The notes below the pieces were generated by a model. That model ran no database searches, had not been told where the DNA came from, and saw nothing but the letters and a program-made list of their open reading frames with translations. Source: an uncultured Collinsella sp. (GTDB lineage Bacteria > Actinomycetota > Coriobacteriia > Coriobacteriales > Coriobacteriaceae). From it: 11,355 nt of DNA. Shown one piece after another: positions 1 through 5,762 of the stretch. A program made the position numbers and the translations under genes. Position 1 is the stretch's first letter; every line of letters begins with the position of its first letter. The stretch spans positions 1-11,355 of the forward strand of contig CABUUG010000053.1 of assembly GCA_902494605.1 (NCBI GenBank). The letters run 5' to 3'.

Positions 1-108
1 CTCGTCGAGCGCGGCATTCCAACAACGCTGGAGCTCAACCCCGGCAATCATTTTGCCCAAACTGACCTGCGCATGGCGCGCGGCATCCACTGGATACTGA
101 CGCATTAA
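1..108 (+). CDS. 3' end of a truncated gene, possibly an alpha/beta hydrolase
   Basis: The plus strand is open from the window edge to a TAA at 106-108, giving the last 35 residues of a protein. The tail contains the short motif PGNHF, followed by a helix-like segment with Arg, Met, Ala and a Trp and ending in Thr-His. A Gly/Asn-His-Phe motif just before a C-terminal helix is how the catalytic histidine of many alpha/beta hydrolases appears, so a hydrolase is a reasonable guess. Too little is present for a firm family call. The stop codon overlaps the left arm of the terminator that follows. That this is a real coding tail is fairly secure; the function is not. Confidence 0.6.
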   Translation, partial: LVERGIPTTLELNPGNHFAQTDLRMARGIHWILTH

Positions 109-148
109 AAATGGCGTCCACGCGTACATACGCATGGACGCCATTTTT
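107..148. terminator. Bidirectional intrinsic terminator
   Basis: A perfect 14-bp inverted repeat has arms at 107-120 and 135-148. Inside it GCGT (122-125) and ACGC (130-133) extend the stem after one mismatch, leaving the small loop ACAT. The right arm ends in TTTTT on the plus strand, and the left arm starts with AAAAA, so the minus strand also ends in a T run. It sits between the plus-strand gene ending at 108 and the minus-strand genes to its right, so it can terminate both. Confidence 0.9.
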
Positions 149-168
149 AATTTGGCTGAACGCAGCTA

Positions 169-222
169 CTATTCGACAGTCTCCTCGAGTTTAGATACGG
201 CGGGCGTCGAGGATTGGGACAT
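169..222 (-). CDS. Possible 17-residue small ORF or gene remnant
   Basis: On the minus strand an ATG at 222 opens 17 codons, ending in two successive stop codons (TAG TAG). Five bases before the ATG lies AAAGGA (228-233), a good ribosome binding site. The peptide starts Met-Ser-Gln-Ser-Ser and contains Lys-Leu-Glu-Glu-Thr-Val-Glu. It lies 124 nt beyond the methyltransferase stop and just before the 107-148 terminator, so it would be last in that transcript. It resembles the start of a normal cytosolic protein, so it may be the stub of a deleted gene. I know no family for it, and chance occurrence is possible. Confidence 0.25.
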   Translation of the reverse strand: MSQSSTPAVSKLEETVE

Positions 223-345
223 GGAAGTCCTTTCATGATGGAAGGGCGATCAGGCATATCGGATAACCTGCCCGAACGATACGATCCGAACCATTGTACG
301 TGATACGCCATGTCTCGCACGCGCCGTCACCTGCAAACGGTAGCG

Positions 346-1479
346 TTACTTCCAAACGCGCTCGGAAATGCGCTTGACCAGCGCGATCTTTGCCCACTGT
401 TCGTCCTCGGTCAGTTTGTTGCCAATCTCACAACTGGCAAAGCCGCACTGGGGCGACAGGTACAGGTTCTCGAGCGGCACATACTTTGCGGCCTCGTGGA
501 TACGTTCGACGATGGCATCCTCGTCCTCGAGCTCAGCGGCCTTGGTGGTCACCAGGCCCAGCACGACCTTCTTGCCGGGAGCAACATACTTGAGCGGCTC
601 AAAGCCACCGGCGCGCGGCGTATCGAACTCAAGGTAGAACGCGTCGACATCCTCGTGCGCAAACAGGTACGGTGCAATGGGATCGTAACCACCCTCGAAG
701 GCATACGTGGAGTGATAGTTGCCGCGGCACACGTGCGTGTTGATAACCAGATCGTCGGGCTTGCCCGCGATGGCAGCATTGTTGAGCGCCACGCCCAGCT
801 CGCTCACCTTTTGCAGGTCAACCGGACTCATGCCGGTCTTGGACACAAAGTCGGTATCGCAATAGATGCCCCAGGTGCAGTCATCAAATTGGATGTTGCG
901 GCAGCCCGCGGCATACAGGTCGGCAATCACGGTGCGGTATGCTGCGGCAATGGCATCGGCGAGCTCTTCGTCGGTCTTATAGACGGCACGCAGGCTCTCC
1001 TGCTGGCCATCACAGCGGTCGAGTGTGACTTCGGAGAACGTCTGGATCGGCGCCGGAATGGTCTGGCGCGCGATCTGGCCCTCACCCTCGAGCGACTTGA
1101 CAAATTTGAAGTGCTCGACGAACGGATGGTTCTTGCCGCTAATGGGACCGGTTACCACGGCGGTGTCGGCGGTAGTCTCCTCATCGTGAAACATGTAGCC
1201 CGTGCGCGAGGCGCGGCGCTCAATGCCGTTGAGTCCCCACATAAAATCGAGGTGCCAGTAGCTGCGGCGAAACTCGCCATCGGTAATCACCTGCAGGCCG
1301 GCAGCCTTCTGCTTGGCCACTAAGTCGCGGATGGCCTCGTCCTCGACGGCCTTAAGGCCGGAAGCGTCAAGTTTACCCGCGACATAGGCGGCACGGGCAT
1401 CCTTTACAGCCTGCGGACGAAGAAAACTGCCGACGATATCGGCGCGAAACGGCGCGTTCGGTTGAATCGAAGTGCTCAT
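346..1479 (-). CDS. Cobalamin-independent methionine synthase-like methyltransferase (MetE C-terminal family, YxjG type)
   Basis: The protein has 377 residues and matches the catalytic half of MetE, which transfers a methyl group to a zinc-bound thiol such as homocysteine. The zinc ligands are all present: His249 and Cys251 in a THVC motif, Glu284 and Cys345 in SPQCG. An N-terminal ITDGEFRR motif (from residue 66) and a QFDD motif near 198 also fit the family. Full MetE is about 750 residues with a duplicated N-terminal barrel; that half is absent here, as in the YxjG/YxjH and core-MetE groups, so the methyl donor cannot be assumed to be a methyl-tetrahydrofolate polyglutamate. The chosen ATG (1479) has AAGGGAG upstream; an ATG six codons earlier overlaps that site and lacks its own. 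A LysR-type regulator gene lies upstream with an operator-like dyad in the gap. The product is cytosolic. Confidence 0.88.
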   Translation of the reverse strand: MSTSIQPNAPFRADIVGSFLRPQAVKDARAAYVAGKLDASGLKAVEDEAIRDLVAKQKAAGLQVITDGEFRRSYWHLDFMWGLNGIERRASRTGYMFHDEETTADTAVVTGPISGKNHPFVEHFKFVKSLEGEGQIARQTIPAPIQTFSEVTLDRCDGQQESLRAVYKTDEELADAIAAAYRTVIADLYAAGCRNIQFDDCTWGIYCDTDFVSKTGMSPVDLQKVSELGVALNNAAIAGKPDDLVINTHVCRGNYHSTYAFEGGYDPIAPYLFAHEDVDAFYLEFDTPRAGGFEPLKYVAPGKKVVLGLVTTKAAELEDEDAIVERIHEAAKYVPLENLYLSPQCGFASCEIGNKLTEDEQWAKIALVKRISERVWK

Positions 1480-1519
1480 AGATATCTCCCTTTGCATTGG
1501 TTGCTTTACTGGGACAGAG

Positions 1520-1533
1520 TATGAGCGCTCATA
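1520..1533. promoter_or_regulatory. 14-bp perfect palindrome in the methyltransferase leader
   Basis: TATGAGCGCTCATA is a perfect palindrome 41 bases before the methyltransferase start. A second, shorter palindrome, ATGGCCAT (1533-1540), abuts it. It could be an operator or fall near the transcription start. There is no direct evidence for a protein that binds it. Confidence 0.35.
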
Positions 1534-1545
1534 TGGCCATCGTAA

Positions 1546-1551
1546 AATATA
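1546..1551 (-). promoter_or_regulatory. Candidate -10 box for the methyltransferase gene
   Basis: The minus strand reads TATATT here, in an AT-rich patch within an otherwise GC-rich region, about 67 bases before the ATG. I see no good -35 hexamer at 16-18 bp, which would fit a promoter needing the LysR-type activator bound at 1566-1588. A neighbouring TATAAA could serve instead. Confidence 0.3.
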
Positions 1552-1565
1552 CGTTTATAACAGTT

Positions 1566-1588
1566 TGATATAGATGCTTCCTATATCA
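1566..1588. promoter_or_regulatory. LysR-type regulator binding site (T-N11-A dyad)
   Basis: TGATATAG (1566-1573) and CTATATCA (1581-1588) form a perfect 8-bp dyad separated by 7 bases. Within it, T1571 and A1583 are separated by exactly 11 bases, the classic LysR-family T-N11-A box. It lies between the LysR-type gene (stop at 1635) and the methyltransferase (start at 1479), 87 bases before the latter. The most economical reading is that the adjacent regulator binds here to control the methyltransferase. That pairing is inference. Confidence 0.65.
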
Positions 1589-1634
1589 GTCTGGACTGTC
1601 ATAAAGAGACTTGAACCGTGCGGAGCACAGCAGC

Positions 1635-2531
1635 CTAGATATGCTGACGAATCGCGTCGATATAGGCCCGACCGTAGCGCGTGAGCGTCGTGTTCTTGCG
1701 CGTAATAATGCCGATCTCCATGTACTCGTCCACGTCGAGCGGAATCGAGATAATGCCGGGGCCGTTGAGCTCGTGGCTGATCACGCCCGAGCATACCGTG
1801 TAGCCGTTGAGGCCCATGGCCAAATTGAACAGCGTCGCACGGTCACGCACGCGGATATTCTTGCGACGCTCAAAGGTCGAGGTCAGCTCCTCGGAATAAT
1901 AAAACGAGTTATAGCTGCCCTGCTCGTAGGACAGGAACGGGTAGTCTTCCAGATCCTCGAGCGTCACGCTGGAGCGGCCCGCCAGCGGATGGTCGGCGCA
2001 GACGAAGACATGCGGCGTGGCGCAGAAGAGCCCTTCGAACACGAGCTCGTTGGCCACCAGCATGCGCTCGATGACCTCGCGATTGTGCTCCGACAGATAC
2101 AGGATGCCCAGCTCGCTTTTCATATGCGCGACATCCTCGATAATCTCGTGGGTCTGCTCCTCGCGCAGGGTAAAGTCGTAGCGCGCGGCATCGAACTCGC
2201 GGATCACATCGACAAACGCATTAACGGCAAAGGAATAATGCTGGCAGCTCACACTAAAGTGCGGCACCTGCTCGGACGTACCTTTGTACTTGCCCTCGAG
2301 CAGGTCGGCCTGGTCGAGCACCTGGCGCGCGTACCCCAAGAAGGTCTCGCCTTCCTCGGACACAATGACACCCTTGTTGGTGCGCTCAAAGATATGCACA
2401 CCCATCTCGTTTTCGAGATCGCGGATCGACGCGGTAATCGAAGGCTGCGACACAAAGAGCCGGCGCGAGGCCTCGGTGATGCTGCCGCATTCGGCAACTT
2501 TGACGACATATCTGAGTTGCTGGAGCTTCAT
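1635..2531 (-). CDS. LysR-type transcriptional regulator, probably of methionine metabolism
   Basis: The 298-residue product has the usual LysR-family length and layout. Residues 1-60 form the winged helix-turn-helix: MKLQQLRY start, SITEAS, the recognition helix VSQPSIT (about 27-33) and IRDLENEMG, followed by the linker helix. Residues from about 90 onward fit the effector-binding domain. The head resembles regulators such as CpsY/MtaR that act on methionine uptake or synthesis, and the methyltransferase downstream fits that role. The start at 2531 is preceded by AGGGAGA at a good distance; an ATG ten codons earlier would lie inside the upstream gene's end. The HAD gene stops 10 nt upstream and its stop codon overlaps this ribosome binding site, so the two are very likely co-transcribed. 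The ligand is unknown. Confidence 0.9.
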   Translation of the reverse strand: MKLQQLRYVVKVAECGSITEASRRLFVSQPSITASIRDLENEMGVHIFERTNKGVIVSEEGETFLGYARQVLDQADLLEGKYKGTSEQVPHFSVSCQHYSFAVNAFVDVIREFDAARYDFTLREEQTHEIIEDVAHMKSELGILYLSEHNREVIERMLVANELVFEGLFCATPHVFVCADHPLAGRSSVTLEDLEDYPFLSYEQGSYNSFYYSEELTSTFERRKNIRVRDRATLFNLAMGLNGYTVCSGVISHELNGPGIISIPLDVDEYMEIGIITRKNTTLTRYGRAYIDAIRQHI

Positions 2532-2541
2532 GGCTTTCTCC

Positions 2542-3450
2542 CTAGACGTTCGTGACGTCAAAACCCGCCGTGTCCATTTGGCTCATAAACGACGGCATCT
2601 CCCCCGTCGCGGCGCAGGCGGCAATCTGATGCAGAGCCCCGGCAACCGCATCATCTGCCGCAGCGCCAATATGCCAGCGTGCGGCAGCCGTGACGGCCTC
2701 GTTGGCATTGGCGACTGCAACGGAGTTGGGAACGGCATCGATCATGGGCAGATCGTTATCGGAATCGCCAAATACGGCCACCTCGTCGGGCGTCAGGCCC
2801 AAGGCGCGCGCCAGCTCCAGCGCAGCGCAGCCCTTGTCCCAACCATCCGGAAGGATGTCGAACAGGCGCACTCGATTGTTGGGAAACACAAGCGAGAGTT
2901 CCGGCACCTCAACGGCAACGCGCTCGCATAGCTCCGCGAGCTCCTCACGCGAACGGGCACTCCAGATATTCGCCTTAAACACCGGCGCGCCATCGACGAC
3001 GGGACGACACGGGGCCTCTTCGCCTTTGAGCCACGCATTGCCGCCCGACTCCATAGCGCGACGCACACGCTCGGGATTGCTCGTCACGCAATAGGCATCG
3101 TTGCCCCAAAAGTCATCGCCCAGGCTGTAGACTTTTAGAAATGTATCGTCGGTCTCTTGCTCCAGATAGTCAGCCAAACGCATCAGAGCATCGTTGTCGA
3201 TTGCGCGCGAAGCGACTACTTCGCCGTCGACAAACATCACCTGGCCGTTACAGAACGCACCGGTCGAAAAACACTCGGAACGGTTTTTGAACATCCAGCC
3301 CATCGCGGACGGCTGACGACCCGAAACCGGCCCAAAGTGCAGACCCGCCGCCTGCATGGCATGAACACCCTCAATGGCGTAGTCGCTGGCGCCGTCATGC
3401 CCGGCTGGAATCAGTGTATCGTCCATATCGGTCAGCACAAGTTTGATCAT
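2542..3450 (-). CDS. Cof-type HAD-superfamily hydrolase (HAD-IIB phosphatase)
   Basis: This 302-residue cytosolic hydrolase has all four HAD motifs: I, DMDDT with nucleophile Asp8 and Asp10; II, Ser43 in PVSGR; III, Lys206 in DGWDKG; IV, GDSDND with Asp229 and Asp233. The long insert between motifs II and III is the C2-type cap of the Cof/YbiV group, which dephosphorylates sugar phosphates or cofactor phosphates such as FMN or PLP. The substrate cannot be read from sequence. The ATG at 3450 sits behind a run of seven G residues three bases upstream, an unusual but usable ribosome binding site. It is the first gene of a transcript that continues into the LysR-type regulator 10 nt later. It shows no truncation. 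Confidence 0.9.
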   Translation of the reverse strand: MIKLVLTDMDDTLIPAGHDGASDYAIEGVHAMQAAGLHFGPVSGRQPSAMGWMFKNRSECFSTGAFCNGQVMFVDGEVVASRAIDNDALMRLADYLEQETDDTFLKVYSLGDDFWGNDAYCVTSNPERVRRAMESGGNAWLKGEEAPCRPVVDGAPVFKANIWSARSREELAELCERVAVEVPELSLVFPNNRVRLFDILPDGWDKGCAALELARALGLTPDEVAVFGDSDNDLPMIDAVPNSVAVANANEAVTAAARWHIGAAADDAVAGALHQIAACAATGEMPSFMSQMDTAGFDVTNV

Positions 3451-3479
3451 AGAGCCCCCCCGTCATTTTCACCGTAACC

Positions 3480-3508
3480 ATTGTAACGACCTACCAATAA
3501 GGGACAGG
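3480..3508 (-). promoter_or_regulatory. Candidate promoter of the HAD-lysR transcript
   Basis: On the minus strand TACAAT (3480-3485) matches the -10 consensus at five of six bases. Seventeen bases upstream lies CCTGTC (3503-3508), a weak -35 that belongs to the outer end of the inverted-repeat element. Transcription would start about 25 bases before the HAD ATG. The -10 call is reasonable; the -35 is poor. Confidence 0.4.
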
Positions 3509-3590
3509 TTTATTTTGGCAGGTTTTATCTGGGAAAATACAGCGCCCCTGTTGCCACCTGCCAAAATAAACCTGTCCCTTTTTGGCAGGT
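3489..3590. repeat. 102-bp nested inverted-repeat element
   Basis: Two 35-base arms (3489-3523 and 3556-3590) are inverted copies with 33 of 35 bases matching and a central perfect run of 25 bp (3499-3523 / 3556-3580). They are separated by 32 bases. Each arm is itself palindromic: in the right arm ACCTGCCAAAA (3556-3566) and TTTTGGCAGGT (3580-3590) flank a 13-base core, so it can fold alone as an 11-bp stem. The element lies between divergent genes, where a terminator has no obvious job, although TTTTT follows the core of the right arm. It looks like a dispersed palindromic repeat of the REP or MITE kind. I see no ORF or target-site duplication. Confidence 0.75.
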
Positions 3591-3617
3591 GCGCTAGTAT
3601 AGGGAACAACAGATTCG

Positions 3618-3710
3618 ATGCGGGAGTGCCGGCGGTGCAAACCACAAGGCTGAGAGGGCATGGGGCCCAATCCTTTGAACCTGTCAGTTAATGCTGGCGT
3701 AGGGAGCATG
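3618..3710 (+). ncRNA. TPP riboswitch (Thi-box aptamer)
   Basis: The conserved thiamine pyrophosphate aptamer segments appear in order: GGGAGTGCC-like start (3622-3630), GGCTGAGAGG (3648-3657), CCTTTGAACCTG (3672-3683) and AATGCTGGCGTAGGGA (3690-3705). The bases ATGC (3618-3621) and GCAT (3706-3709) close helix P1. The switch lies upstream of thiM, the expected target, and is followed at once by an intrinsic terminator. The usual behaviour is that bound TPP favours termination and shuts the operon off; that direction is family knowledge, not shown here. Confidence 0.95.
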
Positions 3711-3720
3711 CCGCCTTTAC

Positions 3721-3751
3721 AGGGGCGCTGTCTATGCACAGCGCCCCTTTT
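3721..3751 (+). terminator. Riboswitch-controlled intrinsic terminator
   Basis: AGGGGCGCTG (3721-3730) and CAGCGCCCCT (3739-3748) form a perfect 10-bp, GC-rich stem with an 8-base loop, followed by a run of T. It sits 10 bases behind the aptamer and ahead of the thiM ribosome binding site, the standard layout for transcription attenuation. I could not identify the competing antiterminator with confidence. Confidence 0.85.
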
Positions 3752-3753
3752 CT

Positions 3754-3768
3754 ATGCCAAGGAGGCAT
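3754..3768 (+). promoter_or_regulatory. thiM: Ribosome binding site of thiM inside a small hairpin
   Basis: AAGGAGG (3759-3765) is the thiM ribosome binding site, 8 bases before a GTG start at 3774. ATGCC (3754-3758) and GGCAT (3764-3768) flank it as a perfect 5-bp stem with AAGGA in the loop, so the end of the site would be paired. This could damp translation in addition to the attenuator. The site also settles the start: the in-frame ATG at 3660 lies inside the riboswitch and is not used. Confidence 0.55.
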
Positions 3769-3773
3769 GTGCA

Positions 3774-4613
3774 GTGATTGATTCGGAACAGCTTAAGCAA
3801 CATATGGTCAAGGCCGTAGAGGAAATTCGCGCCACCAATCCGATGGCCGGCTCCATCACCAACACGGTGACGATCGACTTTGTCGCCAACGCACAGCTCG
3901 CCGTGGGCGGATCGGCCGCCATGGTCTATCTGCCCGACGAGGGCGAAGCGCTCGTTGCCGGCGGCGGCGCCATCTATCTCAACATGGGCACGCTCTTCCC
4001 TATCTACGAGCAGACGATTCCCCGCGCGGCGAAGGCGGCACACGACGCCGGCAAGCCCTGGGTGCTCGATCCGGTGGGCCTGGGTATCGGCAGCCTGCGC
4101 ACCCAGCTGGTAAACGAGCTCAAGCAGTACAAGCCCGCCATCGTGCGCGGCAACGCCTCCGAGATTATCGCACTCGCCGGCCTGTGGGGTCTTGAGGGCG
4201 AGGCGGCTGATCTGAGCCGCGTGCGTGGTGTCGATACCACCGACACGGTCGACGCCGCCCGCGATGCCGCCGTGGCGCTCGCTCGCCACACCGGTGGCGC
4301 CGTTGTGGTCTCGGGCGAAGTCGACCTAATCACCGACGGCACGACGGTGGCCAAGTCTCACGGCGGCAGCCCGCTCATGTCCAAGATCACCGGCTGCGGC
4401 TGCTCGCAGGGCGGCGTGCTGGCCGTGTATGCCTGCGCCGCCGACCCGTTTACGGCAGCCGTCTGCGGCACCGCCGTCTACAACGTGGCCGGCACGCGTG
4501 CCGCCGCTGTCGCCGACGCCCCGGCAAGCTTTAAGGTCGCCTTTATCGACGAGCTCTACCGCGCAACCGCCCAAGACATCGCCGATAACCGACTCGAGCT
4601 CGAGGAGGCATAA
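3774..4613 (+). CDS. thiM: Hydroxyethylthiazole kinase (ThiM)
   Basis: ThiM (EC 2.7.1.50) phosphorylates 4-methyl-5-(2-hydroxyethyl)thiazole with ATP, salvaging the thiazole half of thiamine in the cytosol. With the GTG start the protein has 279 residues, in the normal range. Family motifs are in order: NTVTIDFVAN with Asn30 onward and the substrate loop after it, LDPVG (98-102), RGNASE (125-130), SGEVDLITD (180-188), and the catalytic loop TGCGC with Cys210 as the probable active-site cysteine. The usual GASP in the substrate loop is GGSA here, a mild departure. The gene opens a three-gene operon under the TPP riboswitch, and the next gene begins 3 nt after its stop. Confidence 0.95.
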   Translation: MIDSEQLKQHMVKAVEEIRATNPMAGSITNTVTIDFVANAQLAVGGSAAMVYLPDEGEALVAGGGAIYLNMGTLFPIYEQTIPRAAKAAHDAGKPWVLDPVGLGIGSLRTQLVNELKQYKPAIVRGNASEIIALAGLWGLEGEAADLSRVRGVDTTDTVDAARDAAVALARHTGGAVVVSGEVDLITDGTTVAKSHGGSPLMSKITGCGCSQGGVLAVYACAADPFTAAVCGTAVYNVAGTRAAAVADAPASFKVAFIDELYRATAQDIADNRLELEEA

Positions 4614-4616
4614 GCC

Positions 4617-4958
4617 ATGTCCGAGCCCGCAACCAATGCCGGCATGAACACGCTCGTCGCCGTGGCCATCGCCCCGTGCGGCACCGGCGATGAGCTATCC
4701 GCCGAGGTCGCCGAGGTCGTGCGTGTCATTCGCGAGAGCGGCCTGCCCAACCGCACCACCTCCATGTTCACCGAGATCGAGGGCGACTGGGACGAGGTCA
4801 TGCAGGTCGTGCGCGACGCAACCTTTGTGTTGGCGAGCAAGGGCATCCGCACCGAAGTCGTGCTCAAAGCCGATATTCGACCCGGATTTACCGACACCAT
4901 GACCGGCAAACTCGAGCGCATGGAAGCACAGATCAAAAAGCAGGAGGAAGCACGATGA
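4617..4958 (+). CDS. Thiamine-binding protein of the MTH1187/YqgV family
   Basis: The 113-residue protein matches the small MTH1187-type thiamine-binding family (about 100 residues, ferredoxin-like fold, usually oligomeric). Landmarks are VAIAPCGTGDELS (15-27), a VVRVIRESGLP helix, the MFTEIEG strand (about 50-56), the DEVMQVVRDA helix and a late strand ending in KADIRPG. The family binds thiamine or related compounds without a known reaction, and may act as a carrier or sensor. The ATG at 4617 uses a GGAGG inside the thiM C-terminus at 8 bases. The stop overlaps the thiE start by ATGA, so translation is coupled. Placement between thiM and thiE supports a thiamine role. It has no signal peptide, so it is not an ABC substrate-binding protein. 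Confidence 0.85.
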   Translation: MSEPATNAGMNTLVAVAIAPCGTGDELSAEVAEVVRVIRESGLPNRTTSMFTEIEGDWDEVMQVVRDATFVLASKGIRTEVVLKADIRPGFTDTMTGKLERMEAQIKKQEEAR

Positions 4959-5650
4959 GCATCCGCGACAACCTTGATATCTCGGCCTATCTGGTACTCG
5001 GCCCCGAAAACACGCTCGGGCGCCCCGTGGGCGATGTGGTGGCCCAGGCGCTCGACGCCGGCTTTACCTGCATCCAGGTGCGCTCCAAGGTGGCAAGCGC
5101 CCGCGAGATCATTGCGCTGACCGGCGACGCCGCGCAGGCAATCGCTCAGGCCGGCAAGACCGGTCAGGTCGCCTTGCTGATCGACGACCGTCTGGACTGT
5201 GTGCTTGCCGCGCGCGAGCAGGGTATTGCTGTCGACGGTGTGCACGTGGGCCAAAGCGATATTCCCGTCGAGGTCTGTCGCAAGTTGCTGGGCCCCGACG
5301 CCATCGTGGGCCTTTCGGCCCGTTGCGAGGAGATGCTCGAGTACGTCAAGACCGCCGATATGAGTTTGGTCGACTACCTGGGCATCGGCCCACTCCACGA
5401 GACCGAGACCAAGCGCGACTGCGGACGCGCGGCCGACGGCTCTATCATCACCAAGAGCTTTGAGGACCTGGCCGCGCTCCATGCGGCAAGCCCCGTGCCC
5501 ATCGTGGTGGGCGGCGGCGTCAAGACGGCCGACCTTCCGCAACTCAAGGCTACCGGCGTCGACGGCTTCTTTGTGGTGAGTGCCGTCTGCAGCGCCGATG
5601 ACCCCTACGCCGCGGCCAAGGAGCTCGTAGACACCTGGCAGCAGGCATAG
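4955..5650 (+). CDS. thiE: Thiamine-phosphate synthase (ThiE)
   Basis: ThiE (EC 2.5.1.3) joins hydroxymethylpyrimidine pyrophosphate to thiazole phosphate to give thiamine phosphate. The 231-residue TIM-barrel protein has the family motifs in order: QVRSK (41-45), IDDR (76-79), GVHVGQSD (95-102), GLSAR (119-123), GPLHETETK (145-153), VGGGV (185-189) and VVSAV (207-211). The usual Asn-Asp of the metal and pyrophosphate site reads Asp77-Asp78, a conservative change. A stretch after GPLHETETK is slightly longer than in short ThiE proteins. The start overlaps the previous stop (ATGA) with GGAGG-like AGGAGG upstream. ThiM supplies one substrate; the pyrimidine-supplying ThiD is not in the window. 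Confidence 0.94.
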   Translation: MSIRDNLDISAYLVLGPENTLGRPVGDVVAQALDAGFTCIQVRSKVASAREIIALTGDAAQAIAQAGKTGQVALLIDDRLDCVLAAREQGIAVDGVHVGQSDIPVEVCRKLLGPDAIVGLSARCEEMLEYVKTADMSLVDYLGIGPLHETETKRDCGRAADGSIITKSFEDLAALHAASPVPIVVGGGVKTADLPQLKATGVDGFFVVSAVCSADDPYAAAKELVDTWQQA

Positions 5651-5700
5651 GCATAAGCCGAGCAGTTGCTCCGCGGCCCCATAACTTCAGCAATGGAAAA

Positions 5701-5734
5701 CGCATCCCAGTTTGGACGTCCATTCTGGGATGCG
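5701..5734. terminator. Intrinsic terminator between convergent genes
   Basis: CGCATCCCAG (5701-5710) and CTGGGATGCG (5725-5734) form a perfect 10-bp stem. The loop contains the palindrome TGGACGTCCA, which can extend the fold. The minus strand is followed by TTTT and the plus strand by CTTT, so the T run favours the phospholipase transcript, but the hairpin can serve both it and thiE, whose stop lies 50 nt before. Confidence 0.75.
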
Positions 5735-5762
5735 CTTTCCGCTGAGCACGCGGCAGTTTGCC

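Noticed and set aside
240..345. Terminator or RNA gene directly after the methyltransferase
   Set aside because: Only short CGGAT/ATCCG and CAGG/CCTG pairings without a T run are visible; the clear terminator is at 107-148.
310..1323. Long plus-strand open frame of 337 codons opposite the methyltransferase
   Set aside because: It is antisense to a gene with clear zinc-site motifs, has no ribosome binding site and shows no family motif; GC-rich genes often leave such open shadows.
1611..2555. Long plus-strand open frame opposite the LysR-type gene
   Set aside because: It mirrors a gene with a classic winged helix-turn-helix and shows no motif of its own.
3499..3583. The perfect 25-bp inverted repeat as an ordinary terminator
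   Set aside because: It has a T run on the plus side, but no gene ends into it; both neighbours start away from it, so a dispersed repeat is the better reading.
3491..3739. Minus-strand 82-codon open frame across the repeat and riboswitch
   Set aside because: It is made of the palindromic repeat, the aptamer and the terminator read in antisense; no coding signal.
3660..3773. N-terminal extension of ThiM from an ATG at 3660
   Set aside because: The ATG lies inside the TPP aptamer and the extension would span the terminator; GTG at 3774 has AAGGAGG at 8 bases.
4556..5542. Minus-strand open frame of 328 codons opposite thiE
   Set aside because: It covers thiE and the thiamine-binding gene in antisense, with a serine-rich low-complexity tail and no recognisable family.
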